Positions 50,787 through 60,563 of a stretch of DNA of 64,000 bases are shown one piece after another. The translations under genes and the position numbers were made by a program. Source of the stretch: VRUE01 sp963715455 (GTDB lineage: Bacteria > Actinomycetota > Thermoleophilia > Solirubrobacterales > 70-9); contig OY970245.1 of the NCBI GenBank assembly GCA_963715455.1, positions 62,001 through 126,000 on the forward strand, read 5' to 3'. The notes below the pieces were generated by a model. That model did no database searches. It was not told where the DNA came from and worked only from the letters and a program-made list of their open reading frames with translations. Numbering within the stretch: position 1 is the stretch's first letter; each line of letters starts with the position of its first letter.

Positions 50787-51212
50787 TCAGGAGCCGTTGA
50801 TACTCGTGGTGGACGTGTACTCAAACTCCTCCTCGGCGCCGAAGAGGGCGTCGAGCACCGTCTTGCGAGCCTCCTCGCTGAGCACGATGGCAATCACCGC
50901 GCCGACCAAGGCGAGTAGCACGATGCGACCGAAGCGTCCCTTGCGCTTCTTCGGCGCGCGCAGCTGCTCGGAGACGTCGCGCAGGTTCTCGGCCGCCGTG
51001 CGCAGGTCGCGCTGCACCTTCTTGTCGCTGGTTACGGCCTTGACCGGACCGCCGCCGTTGCTGGTCGCACGACCGTAGGCGCCGCGTGCCGCCTCGAACG
51101 CCTTCTTGATGCTGTCGCGCAGCTCTTCGTCTTCGACCAGGCGCTGCACGTAAGGATTCTCACGTGCGGTCGAATAAAGATCGGCGGCCTGGCTGGTCCG
51201 TGTCTTGCTCAT
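50787..51212 (-). CDS. hypothetical protein with C-terminal membrane segment
   Basis: The product is 141 aa. A charged helical N-terminal part (residues about 1-90) with DLYSTARENPYVQRLVEDEEL and a conserved-looking LRTAAENLRDVSEQLRA helix precedes a basic KKRKGRFGR stretch, one membrane helix (about 102-120) and an acidic Ser/Thr tail. A GAGGAGA site precedes ATG 51212, which rules out the longer frame. It lies 61 bases after the glycosyltransferase-like gene on the same strand. Family not recognised; it looks like a membrane-associated structural protein common in this class. Confidence 0.7.
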   Translation of the reverse strand: MSKTRTSQAADLYSTARENPYVQRLVEDEELRDSIKKAFEAARGAYGRATSNGGGPVKAVTSDKKVQRDLRTAAENLRDVSEQLRAPKKRKGRFGRIVLLALVGAVIAIVLSEEARKTVLDALFGAEEEFEYTSTTSINGS

Positions 51213-51273
51213 GCCTTCTCCTCGCTGGTTCTCCTGGGGACGGTCAGGATAGCTCGCCAAACCAGTACCCGGT

Positions 51274-52815
51274 TTAGCGAGGCCCGATTCCGTCCAGCAA
51301 GACTCCGTTGGTGCGGAAGCCAAGCTTGGCCTCGCGAATCGCCCGCAGGCGCAGCGGCGCCAGGCCGGGGCCGGGTCGCGTATAGCGACGCACGTAGAGG
51401 CGGCCGACGCGCTCGTAACCGGCCTGGCGGAAGCCGGGGCCAAGCAGCCGAGCCGGTGGTGGAGGCGCGGGGCCCTCGGAGATGAAGTCGACTTCCCCCA
51501 CCCACCAGTCGAACTTTTCGGCTGGCTTGGCCTGGAAGGAGCCGGTCGAGAGGTAATAGCGCAGGGAGGCAAGGCCGATCGTCCAGGTGACCATCGCCCG
51601 TGGCTCTTCGGGCTCGCCGATCACGCTGGCGACCGAGTCCCAGTCGGGTCGCTGCAGAGCCGGTGCGAGACTCGCCCAGATCGAGAAGCCAAGCGAGTAG
51701 GCGACCAGGACAACGGCGAGCAGGGTGCCAACGCGCTGCGCGCGACGCAGGCTGAGGCCGATCGCGACGGCAACCAGCAGGGGCACCAGAGTGGGCAGCA
51801 AGTTGCGGGCGAGAACGTAGTCTTTGCTGGAGCTGAGCACGGCGAGGACGAGCGGGATGCCGACCGTTGCCGCAGCGACAACCAGCACCGGGCGTGCGGC
51901 AAGGCGCTCGGAGCGTTCGCCGCGTAGGGCGAGCAGCCCCAGCGCAGCAAGCATCGCCAGACCCGGCACCAACCCGAGCAGCGGCCGCTCCGGCTGCGCA
52001 ATGACGTCGCCGATCTCGCCAACGCCGAAGGTGACCCCCATCTCCCAGAGGCGGTGGCCGAGCGAGTGCCCGGCAATCCACTCGGCGTGGCCGTAGGAGG
52101 CCTGGTGGATCGCCAGTGGCGTCACGAGGAGACCGAAGACGGCGAGGACGGCGAGGCCGCGTGTCGCCGCCCGGCGATGGCGCACCAAGAGCCAGATAGC
52201 CTCGGCAGCGATCGGGAAGATGGCGAAGTAGTGGGTGGCGTAGGCCAGGCCGGAGACCACCCCCCAGATCGTCAGGTCGCGGCGGCGGCCGTGCTCGAGG
52301 CCACGCACGAAATAGAGCAGCGAGAGCGTCGTCAGGAGCACCAGCAGCGCGTAGGAGCGCCCCTCCTGTGAGTACCAGACGAGCATCGGGTTGGTGGCAA
52401 CCAGAGCCGCCGCGATGATGCCGGTGCGCCGGCCGCGCAACTCCGCGCCGAGCAGGAAGACGACCGGCACCGTGAGCACCCCGGCGAGAGCCGAGAAGGA
52501 GCGCAGGCCCCACTCTCCGGTTCCGGTCACCTGCGTCCATAGCCAAGCGAGCGCGTAGTAGAGGGGCGGCGCCGACTCGCTGAAGCCAACCGCGTCCATC
52601 GCGTGCCAGAAGCTGCCGCGCAGGATGCGACTGGCGGTGACGATCTCATCGTGGTGGTAGCTCTGAGTGCCGAGCGTGGCGAAGCGCAGTGCCGCCGCGA
52701 GCGCGGTGAGACCGGCGACGATCCAGAAGGTGCGCGAGCGGGAGCGCACCAGATCCTTGCTCGCCTCCAGATAGGTCGAGAAGCTGCCCCTCCGCAGGGC
52801 GCCGGCGGCCTCCAC
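51274..52815 (-). CDS. GT39-like polytopic glycosyltransferase
   Basis: The product is 513 aa with about eleven membrane helices. The first extracytoplasmic loop carries SYHHDEIVTA (residues about 52-61), the DE motif of GT-C enzymes such as protein O-mannosyltransferases (GT39/PMT_2), and SESAPPLYYALAWLW follows. These use polyprenyl-phosphate sugars to glycosylate proteins or envelope polymers. The last 130 residues form a soluble extracytoplasmic domain. GTG 52815 abuts the stop of lon. Confidence 0.85.
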   Translation of the reverse strand: MEAAGALRRGSFSTYLEASKDLVRSRSRTFWIVAGLTALAAALRFATLGTQSYHHDEIVTASRILRGSFWHAMDAVGFSESAPPLYYALAWLWTQVTGTGEWGLRSFSALAGVLTVPVVFLLGAELRGRRTGIIAAALVATNPMLVWYSQEGRSYALLVLLTTLSLLYFVRGLEHGRRRDLTIWGVVSGLAYATHYFAIFPIAAEAIWLLVRHRRAATRGLAVLAVFGLLVTPLAIHQASYGHAEWIAGHSLGHRLWEMGVTFGVGEIGDVIAQPERPLLGLVPGLAMLAALGLLALRGERSERLAARPVLVVAAATVGIPLVLAVLSSSKDYVLARNLLPTLVPLLVAVAIGLSLRRAQRVGTLLAVVLVAYSLGFSIWASLAPALQRPDWDSVASVIGEPEEPRAMVTWTIGLASLRYYLSTGSFQAKPAEKFDWWVGEVDFISEGPAPPPPARLLGPGFRQAGYERVGRLYVRRYTRPGPGLAPLRLRAIREAKLGFRTNGVLLDGIGPR

Positions 52816-55200
<2,385 letters not shown>

Positions 55201-55225
55201 TAGCGCTGCCTCTCGCAGGTCGGCA

Positions 55226-55618
55226 CTAGTCCCGCCCGATCGGCACGCGCGTCGCCTCGGCCGCATCGCGCAGCGGCAGGTCGACGCGCAGCACCCCGTC
55301 CTCGTAGGTCGCTTTGGCGCGCTCGGCATCGACATCGACCTGCAGCTCGACCACCCGGCGAAACGGCCCCGACTCGATCTCCACCTGCTGATAGACCCGC
55401 CCCTCGGTCTCCTGCACCTGCCGTTCCCCCACAATCGCCAGCTGCCGCCCAGAGATCTCAATCCCCACCTCATCCAAGTTCACGCCAGCGAGGTCCACCT
55501 TAACCACCGCCCGCTGCGGATCGCCGCAGTAATAGACATCCACGTTGGGAGTAAAGCCTCTGCTCCTGCGAGAGACGTATGTGGTCCGTGCCCACGCATA
55601 TAGGTCCCGCTCCGGCAT
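55226..55618 (-). CDS. small heat-shock protein Hsp20
   Basis: The product is 130 aa. The alpha-crystallin domain covers residues about 25-125: VDVYYCGDPQRAVVKVDLAGV, then EISGRQLAIVGER, and closing GVLRVDLPL with the usual dimer-groove pattern. It is an ATP-independent holdase that binds unfolding proteins. ATG 55618 is selected; the longer frame runs through a large inverted repeat. No Shine-Dalgarno is seen. The leader between 55619 and 55774 is dominated by the cloverleaf-like repeat. Downstream is lon. Confidence 0.9.
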   Translation of the reverse strand: MPERDLYAWARTTYVSRRSRGFTPNVDVYYCGDPQRAVVKVDLAGVNLDEVGIEISGRQLAIVGERQVQETEGRVYQQVEIESGPFRRVVELQVDVDAERAKATYEDGVLRVDLPLRDAAEATRVPIGRD

Positions 55619-55642
55619 AGCCAAGAAACATAGCCATCGCAC

Positions 55643-55771
55643 GGCGCGGGCGGCGACCCCTCCCCGGTGCCTCGCGAAGCGGCTCCGCAGAGTGGTTCTT
55701 GCCGCGCAGCGGCACGACATTCCACCGCCGAAGGCGGTGGTGGGCACCGGGGAGGGGTCGCCGCCCGCGCC
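55643..55771. repeat. 129-base inverted repeat with three inner hairpins (cloverleaf-like)
   Basis: Perfect 29-base arms at 55643-55671 and 55743-55771 close a 71-base middle that holds three more perfect hairpins: 55679-55688 (GCGG-ct-CCGC), 55700-55714 (TGCCGC-gca-GCGGCA) and 55722-55740 (CCACCGCC-gaa-GGCGGTGG). It begins three bases after the stop of the small Cys protein and ends 24 bases before the hsp20 start. Possible roles: strong terminator, attenuator, or a non-autonomous mobile element; no target duplication is seen. Confidence 0.85.
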
Positions 55772-55774
55772 CTA

Positions 55775-55981
55775 CTAGGCGGTCTGCGCCTGCGACTGCC
55801 AGCGTGGCGGCCGCATGAGCAAGACGGGCTGCTTCGGCGGCACCAGCCCCTCGGGACGGTCCGGCCGAAACGTCGCGCAAGGCTCATCGAGCTCGAGCGC
55901 GCAGAGCATGTTCTTCTGGAAGTAGCAGTCCTCACAGGTGGGCTTCTTGGGCTTGCGCGGCACGGCGACCGATACTGCCAT
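55775..55981 (-). CDS. small Cys-containing protein
   Basis: The product is 68 aa, unrecognised. It holds CEDCYFQKNMLCALELDEPC, four cysteines in a C-x2-C-x6-C-x7-C pattern (residues about 21-40) that could bind zinc or an iron-sulfur cluster. This is followed by CATFRPDRPEG, where the last cysteine of the set sits, and a basic tail. ATG 55981 starts MAVSVAVPRKPK. Small proteins of this style are common in Actinomycetota. The gene ends right at the large inverted repeat. Confidence 0.65.
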   Translation of the reverse strand: MAVSVAVPRKPKKPTCEDCYFQKNMLCALELDEPCATFRPDRPEGLVPPKQPVLLMRPPRWQSQAQTA

Positions 55982-56121
55982 CGCCGCGCGCCTTGCGTGA
56001 GCCTCATTTCCGCAAAGCGCCACGTCTTTGACACAGTCTCGTCACAGGTTCCCCGCGTCTTGCGGAAGCCGGCGGACACTGGTGCTGGCGCTCGGCCCCT
56101 CGCTACCATGGGCTCTCGCCG

Positions 56122-56748
56122 ATGGATCGCCCAGATCGGACCCAGAAGCTCGCCGCCTCGCCCCAGCTGTTCGAGAGCGACTTCCTCAACTTCTTCTCGC
56201 GAGTGCACCCCTCGGTGCCGGCGATCGTCTTCGTCCCAGTGATCGTCGTCATGGAGTGGCTCGGGGCCGACCGCGGCTACGGAGCCCTGCAGTTGATCGG
56301 GCTCAGCCTCGGCGGCATCGGCATCTGGACGCTGACCGAGTACTGGCTGCACCGGCTCGTCTTCCACTGGCAACCCGACAACGCCTTCGGCCGGCGCATG
56401 CACTTCATCATCCACGGCATCCACCACGACCACCCCAACGACAAGCTGCGCCTGGTCATGCCGCCGGCAGTCGCGATCCCGCTGGCAGCGCTCTTCTTCT
56501 TCGCCTTCAGCCTGATCTTCGGCGCGCCGGCGGCCTATCCGCTGTTCGGCGGCTTCATCCTCGGCTACCTGGTCTACGACTACACGCATTACTACGTGCA
56601 CCACTTCGTCCCCAAGTCCGACCTGGGCAAGCGACTGCGCGAGCAGCACATGCGCCACCACTTCCAGGACCACCGTTACGGCTACGGCGTCTCCTCCCCT
56701 CTCTGGGATGTCGTATTCCGCACGCTGCCGCGCAAGCGCAACGGCTAG
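56122..56748 (+). CDS. fatty acid hydroxylase family membrane protein
   Basis: The product is 208 aa with about four membrane helices and the full set of diiron histidine boxes: H77-x4-H82, H98-x2-HH-x-H (HGIHHDHP), H156-x3-HH (HYYVHH) and H176-x2-HH (HMRHH) with H184. This matches fatty acid 2-hydroxylases of the FA hydroxylase/sterol desaturase superfamily, which hydroxylate acyl chains at the membrane face. It converges on a PucR-type regulator; the two stop codons share a CTAG. Confidence 0.9.
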   Translation: MDRPDRTQKLAASPQLFESDFLNFFSRVHPSVPAIVFVPVIVVMEWLGADRGYGALQLIGLSLGGIGIWTLTEYWLHRLVFHWQPDNAFGRRMHFIIHGIHHDHPNDKLRLVMPPAVAIPLAALFFFAFSLIFGAPAAYPLFGGFILGYLVYDYTHYYVHHFVPKSDLGKRLREQHMRHHFQDHRYGYGVSSPLWDVVFRTLPRKRNG

Positions 56749-57908
56749 CGAAGGGCGATCTCGAGCTCGAAGCGGGCGTCGGGATCGTCAAGCTGATCGC
56801 CGAGCAGCTCGCGCAAGCGGGCGACGCGGTAGCGGACCGTCTGCGGGTGCAGGTGCAGTGCGGCGGCCATCTCGACCGCGTTGCCGCCGTGCCTGACGTA
56901 AGCGAGGGCGGTCTCGCGCATCCGCTCACCCGCCTTCTCAGTGAGTGGGGCGAACGCCGCGAGCCGGCGTTCGCCGATCCTCACAACGAGATCGCTACCT
57001 TCGAAGAGCAGCAGGTCGGCCAGGTGCTCCTCAGCGCGGACCGGGCCCATTGACGAAAGCACCCCCGCCTCCGCCGCCCGCAGGGCGGCCTGTGCCAGCA
57101 GCCAGGACTCGCGCACCTCTGTCACCCCACCTACCGGTCCCTGCGCCAGCCGCAGGTCAGCGGCGGCGCGCTCGAGCGGCTCGCTGCGCCCCGGACCGTC
57201 CGGGTCGGGCAGCAGCGCGCAGCCGAGCCCGTCGAGCTGGGTGAGGAGTGCGTCCGCCGGCAGGCGCCGGGCCAGGCGCTGCAGATCGGGCTCGGCGCAA
57301 GCGAGGGCGGCGAGCCTACGTGGCAACTTCCAGACCGCAGCCTGCGCGGCGGCCCGCAGGTCGGCAGCGACGGCCGCCTGTTCACCGGTCAGCAGCCGGG
57401 CCAGCTCGTGCTGACGGCGGCGGCGCAGGTCCTCGCCCTCCGATTGCGCCTCGGCGTACCCCTCAACTGAGTCGGCGGAGAGCTCATCGATGTAAGCGAA
57501 GATCGCCTCGGCGAGCAGGCTGAGCACGGCGGCGTCGAGCTTCGCCCCTTGTCCCGCGGCGGCAATGCGGCGCCAGGCGATCCGCGCGCCGACCCGGTAG
57601 GCCGCCTGCAACGAGTCGAGCGTGCGACCCTGGCGCAGCTCGCCGCGGCCAAGCGCCACATACACCTCGCGCCCAGTGCGGCCCGCTTCGGGATCGCGGA
57701 TCAGGGCGACGAACTGGCTCAGCGCCTCGCCCACGCCGTTGCGGATGCCGCGGCCGAAGCGACCCTCTAGCGGGCGGGCGTACTCCGGTACCTCACGGGC
57801 AATCGCCTCCAGCGTCTCGACGGCGATCGCCTCCAGCTCGGGCTCGATCAGGTCGGCGACCGAGGTCGGCAAGTCGCGCCAAGGCTCAGAATCGAGAGTA
57901 TTTATCAT
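56745..57908 (-). CDS. PucR-like helix-turn-helix regulator
   Basis: The product is 387 aa. The C-terminal helix-turn-helix shows the PucR signature: ALAYVRHGGNAVEMAAAL followed by HPQTVRYRVARLRELLGDQL (seen at residues about 338-376). The N-terminal 170 residues are all-helical, like RsbT co-antagonist-type sensor domains found in this subfamily. It sits between a fatty-acid hydroxylase and a divergent acyl-CoA desaturase and probably controls lipid-modification genes. ATG 57908 lies in AT-rich DNA without a clear ribosome-binding site. Confidence 0.85.
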   Translation of the reverse strand: MINTLDSEPWRDLPTSVADLIEPELEAIAVETLEAIAREVPEYARPLEGRFGRGIRNGVGEALSQFVALIRDPEAGRTGREVYVALGRGELRQGRTLDSLQAAYRVGARIAWRRIAAAGQGAKLDAAVLSLLAEAIFAYIDELSADSVEGYAEAQSEGEDLRRRRQHELARLLTGEQAAVAADLRAAAQAAVWKLPRRLAALACAEPDLQRLARRLPADALLTQLDGLGCALLPDPDGPGRSEPLERAAADLRLAQGPVGGVTEVRESWLLAQAALRAAEAGVLSSMGPVRAEEHLADLLLFEGSDLVVRIGERRLAAFAPLTEKAGERMRETALAYVRHGGNAVEMAAALHLHPQTVRYRVARLRELLGDQLDDPDARFELEIALR

Positions 57909-57987
57909 TTAACTGATAGAAACTTGGCGTAGAAATTGTCTTACGGGCCAATCTATATGGCCTTAACCAGCGTAACTTGTCCATCCG

Positions 57988-58878
57988 ATGGGTGAGATGA
58001 GCCGCGTCGAGAAGACCGCCAACCTCGGGGCAGTGATGCTGCCCTTCCTCGCCACGCTGGCGGCAATTGCCCTGCTCTGGAACAGCCTGGTGAGCGCCAG
58101 CGATCTGGCGATCGCTGCGGTCATGTACCTGCTCACCGCGGTCGGCATCACCGTCGGCTTTCACCGCCTGCTCACTCACCGCTCCTTCCAGACCTCGAAG
58201 ACACTCGAGTACGTCTTCGCGGTGCTCGGCTCAATGGCCGTGCAGGGCCCAGTGATCTCCTGGGTCGCTGACCACCGCAAGCACCACGCCCACACCGACG
58301 AAGAGGGTGACCCGCACAGCCCCCACGTGGGCCACGGCGAGGGCGTTCGCGGCGTGCTTGCCGGCCTCTGGCACGCGCACACGGGTTGGCTTATGTCGAC
58401 TCAGGGTAGAGCCGACTGGAAGCGCTATGCGGCAGACCTCTATGAGGATCGCGGCATGCGCACGATTGGGCGCCAGTTCGTACCGCTGGTGATCCTCAGC
58501 TTGGCCCTGCCTGCACTGGCCGGCTATCTGGTCAGCGGAACACTCGCGGGCGCGGCCACCGGCTTTCTCTGGGGCGGCCTGGTGAGAATCTTCTTCGTTC
58601 ACCACATCACCTGGAGTGTGAACTCCGTATGTCACTTCATCGGTACGCGCCGATTTGCCACTCATGACAGATCGACAAACGTCTTCTGGCTGGCCCTACC
58701 CTCGCTGGGTGAGTCCTGGCATCACAATCACCATGCCTTCCCACGCTCAGCCGTACACGGGCTGCGCAAATGGGAGGTGGACCCCTCCGCATTGATAATC
58801 AAAGCATTGGAGAAGCTCGGATTGGCGTGGAATGTGGTTCGCATCTCACCCGAGCGACAGGCTCAACGTACTGCCTGA
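57988..58878 (+). CDS. acyl-CoA desaturase (delta-9 type)
   Basis: The product is 296 aa with four membrane helices and three histidine boxes: H59-RLLT-H64, HRKHH at 96-100 and HHNHH near 248 (WHHNHHAFP). It introduces a cis double bond into acyl chains using oxygen and electrons from a separate donor; none is encoded next to it. It is divergent from the PucR-like gene by 79 AT-rich bases. ATG 57988 was taken; ATG 57997 is in frame. Confidence 0.93.
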   Translation: MGEMSRVEKTANLGAVMLPFLATLAAIALLWNSLVSASDLAIAAVMYLLTAVGITVGFHRLLTHRSFQTSKTLEYVFAVLGSMAVQGPVISWVADHRKHHAHTDEEGDPHSPHVGHGEGVRGVLAGLWHAHTGWLMSTQGRADWKRYAADLYEDRGMRTIGRQFVPLVILSLALPALAGYLVSGTLAGAATGFLWGGLVRIFFVHHITWSVNSVCHFIGTRRFATHDRSTNVFWLALPSLGESWHHNHHAFPRSAVHGLRKWEVDPSALIIKALEKLGLAWNVVRISPERQAQRTA

Positions 58879-58935
58879 ACGGTAGAGCACTCAGCCTATT
58901 TTCATCCAAATGGCCAGGGTGAAGCCTTGCAATTT

Positions 58936-58967
58936 GACTCTGTGAACAGTCACTGTCACTGTGACTC
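58936..58967. promoter_or_regulatory. repeat-rich control region before the AT-hook gene
   Basis: Direct repeats GACTCTG (58936 and 58963 region) and an inverted repeat AGTCAC-tgtcact-GTGACT (58948-58966) lie in the 153-base gap before the DNA-binding protein. A TTGACT hexamer at 58934 could be a -35 box. The symmetry suggests an operator, possibly autoregulatory. Confidence 0.4.
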
Positions 58968-59031
58968 TGCCACACTCCGGGGTAGCTGACGACCCGGGGG
59001 GCAAAAGCTCACCGGGACTGAAAGGAAGGAA

Positions 59032-59427
59032 ATGCCCAGCACCAGCAACGTACTTGACGAGGCTCTAGATCTGGTGAAGAAGAGGCTTGCCGAGCTCGAC
59101 GAGGAGCGCAAGCGCCTCGAGCGTGCGCTCGCCGAGCTTGGTGGGAGCGTCGCCCGTCGCCCCGGTCGCCCCAAAGGTAGTGGCCGTGGCCCAGGTCGTC
59201 CCCCCAAATCCGCATCGGGCGCTGCCGGCCCGCGCAAACGGCGCCGTCGCAGTGGTACCCGTGCAGATCAGGCTGTTTCCCTGGTGGAGAAAAACCCGGG
59301 GATCAGCGCTTCAGAGATCGCCAAGACGATGAAGATCAAGCCCAACTATCTCTACCGGGTCCTCGGAGAACTGGAGAAAGAGGGAAGGGTGACCAAGAAA
59401 GGGCGCGAGTACCACCCGACCAAATAA
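59032..59427 (+). CDS. AT-hook / winged-helix DNA-binding protein
   Basis: The product is 131 aa in three parts: an N-terminal charged coiled coil (residues about 6-36), a double AT-hook (RPGRP at 43-47, and GRGPGRPP at 51-58) with a basic RKRRRRSG stretch, and a C-terminal winged helix (about 78-130; GISASEIAKTMKIKPNYLYR). This layout suits a nucleoid-associated or gene-silencing protein that binds AT-rich minor grooves and oligomerises. AAAGGAAGGAA precedes ATG 59032, and a canonical terminator follows. The name is inferred from layout, not from a known gene. Confidence 0.8.
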   Translation: MPSTSNVLDEALDLVKKRLAELDEERKRLERALAELGGSVARRPGRPKGSGRGPGRPPKSASGAAGPRKRRRRSGTRADQAVSLVEKNPGISASEIAKTMKIKPNYLYRVLGELEKEGRVTKKGREYHPTK

Positions 59428-59451
59428 GGTCAACCCGATTGCGTCTTTTGG

Positions 59452-59478
59452 AAAAGCCGGCCCCTGGGGCCGGCTTTT
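59452..59478. terminator. canonical rho-independent terminator
   Basis: Perfect 12-base arms AAAAGCCGGCCC and GGGCCGGCTTTT with a 3-base loop, followed by T residues. It lies 24 bases after the AT-hook gene and 21 bases after the stop of convergent mdh, so it can serve both. Confidence 0.92.
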
Positions 59479-59499
59479 TCGTTCACGGTTTCGCGGATG

Positions 59500-60486
59500 T
59501 CAAACGAGACCCAGGCCGCTAACCGCGTCACGCTCCTCGCGCAACTCGGCGGCGCTGGCGTCAATGCGGCTGCGCGAGAACTCCGGCACCTCGAGGCCCT
59601 CGACGATCGACCACTCTCCCCCACTGCACGCGCAGGGAAAGCCGGCGACGATGCCCTCCTCAACCCCGTAGGAGCCATCTGCCGGGACACCCATTGAGAC
59701 CCAGTCTCCAGCGGGAGTACCCAGCACCCAGTCGCGCACGTGATCGATTGCCGCGTTTGCAGCCGACGCCGCGCTCGACGCACCGCGGGCCTCGATGATC
59801 GCGGCGCCACGTTTTGCCACGCGAGGGATGAACTCCTCGGCGATCCAGACCTCGTCGTCAACCGCATCCCAAGCGCTCTCGCCGTTTACCTTGGCGTTGA
59901 CGACATCGGGATATTGGGTGGTCGAGTGATTGCCCCAGACGGTCATGTTGGTGACGTCTGAAACGCCCTTGCTGAGCCGGTTGGCAAGCTGGGCGATGGC
60001 CCGGTTGTGATCGAGGCGCATCATCGCCGTAAAGCGCTCGCGCGGCACACCGTCTGCATTCGACATCGCGATCAGGCAGTTGGTGTTGGCGGGGTTGCCC
60101 ACTACCAACACCCGCACGTCATCCGCGGCGCCGGCGGCGATTGCCTCGCCCTGCGGCTTGAAGATCCCACCGTTGGCCTCGAGCAGATCGGCGCGCTCCA
60201 TACCGGGACCACGGGGACGAGCGCCGACCAGCAGGCCGACGTTGCAGCCATCGAAAGCCTGCTTGGGGTCGTCGAAGATGTCGATTCTGCGCAACAGCGG
60301 GAAGGCACAATCGTCGAGCTCCATCGCGGTGCCCTCGGCCGCCTTCACGGCATTGGGAATCTCGAGCAGGCTGAGCTCGACCGGAGTGTCGGGGCCAAGC
60401 ATCTGGCCGCTGGCGATACGGAAAAGCAGCGCGTAGCCGATCTGCCCGGCGGCGCCGGTGACGGTGACTTTCACAGGGGTGCTCAC
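59500..60486 (-). CDS. mdh: malate dehydrogenase
   Basis: This NAD-dependent TCA-cycle enzyme interconverts malate and oxaloacetate. The product is 328 aa. The dinucleotide fold TGAAGQIGYALLFRIA is at residues 10-25, LLVGARPRGPGMERADLL (about 90) carries the substrate Arg loop, and the active-site His is in VWGNHSTTQYPD (about 186). It matches the class 3 (cytosolic-type) malate dehydrogenases of Actinomycetota. Start is GTG 60486 with AAAGGAG upstream. It is separated from icd by a long perfect hairpin. Confidence 0.95.
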   Translation of the reverse strand: MSTPVKVTVTGAAGQIGYALLFRIASGQMLGPDTPVELSLLEIPNAVKAAEGTAMELDDCAFPLLRRIDIFDDPKQAFDGCNVGLLVGARPRGPGMERADLLEANGGIFKPQGEAIAAGAADDVRVLVVGNPANTNCLIAMSNADGVPRERFTAMMRLDHNRAIAQLANRLSKGVSDVTNMTVWGNHSTTQYPDVVNAKVNGESAWDAVDDEVWIAEEFIPRVAKRGAAIIEARGASSAASAANAAIDHVRDWVLGTPAGDWVSMGVPADGSYGVEEGIVAGFPCACSGGEWSIVEGLEVPEFSRSRIDASAAELREERDAVSGLGLV

Positions 60487-60505
60487 AGAGTCTCCTTTCG
60501 AAATC

Positions 60506-60560
60506 CCCGCCGACGGGCCGATACGTCAAAGTCAATTTGACGTATCGGCCCGTCGGCGGG
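60506..60560. terminator. 25-bp perfect hairpin between icd and mdh
   Basis: Arms 60506-60530 and 60536-60560 are perfectly complementary with a 5-base loop GTCAA. It starts three bases after the icd stop and ends 20 bases before the mdh start on the same strand. It likely terminates icd or protects/attenuates the transcript so that mdh is expressed separately. No T-tract. Confidence 0.75.
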
Positions 60561-60563
60561 TGG

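Noticed and set aside
55643..55771. Large inverted repeat considered as insertion-sequence ends or a tRNA
   Set aside because: No transposase frame between the arms and no target duplication; the arms are far too long and no tRNA consensus loops are present.
59500..60486. Malate dehydrogenase considered as lactate dehydrogenase
   Set aside because: The RPRGPGMERADLL loop and the VWGNHSTTQYPD site fit the malate dehydrogenase group.
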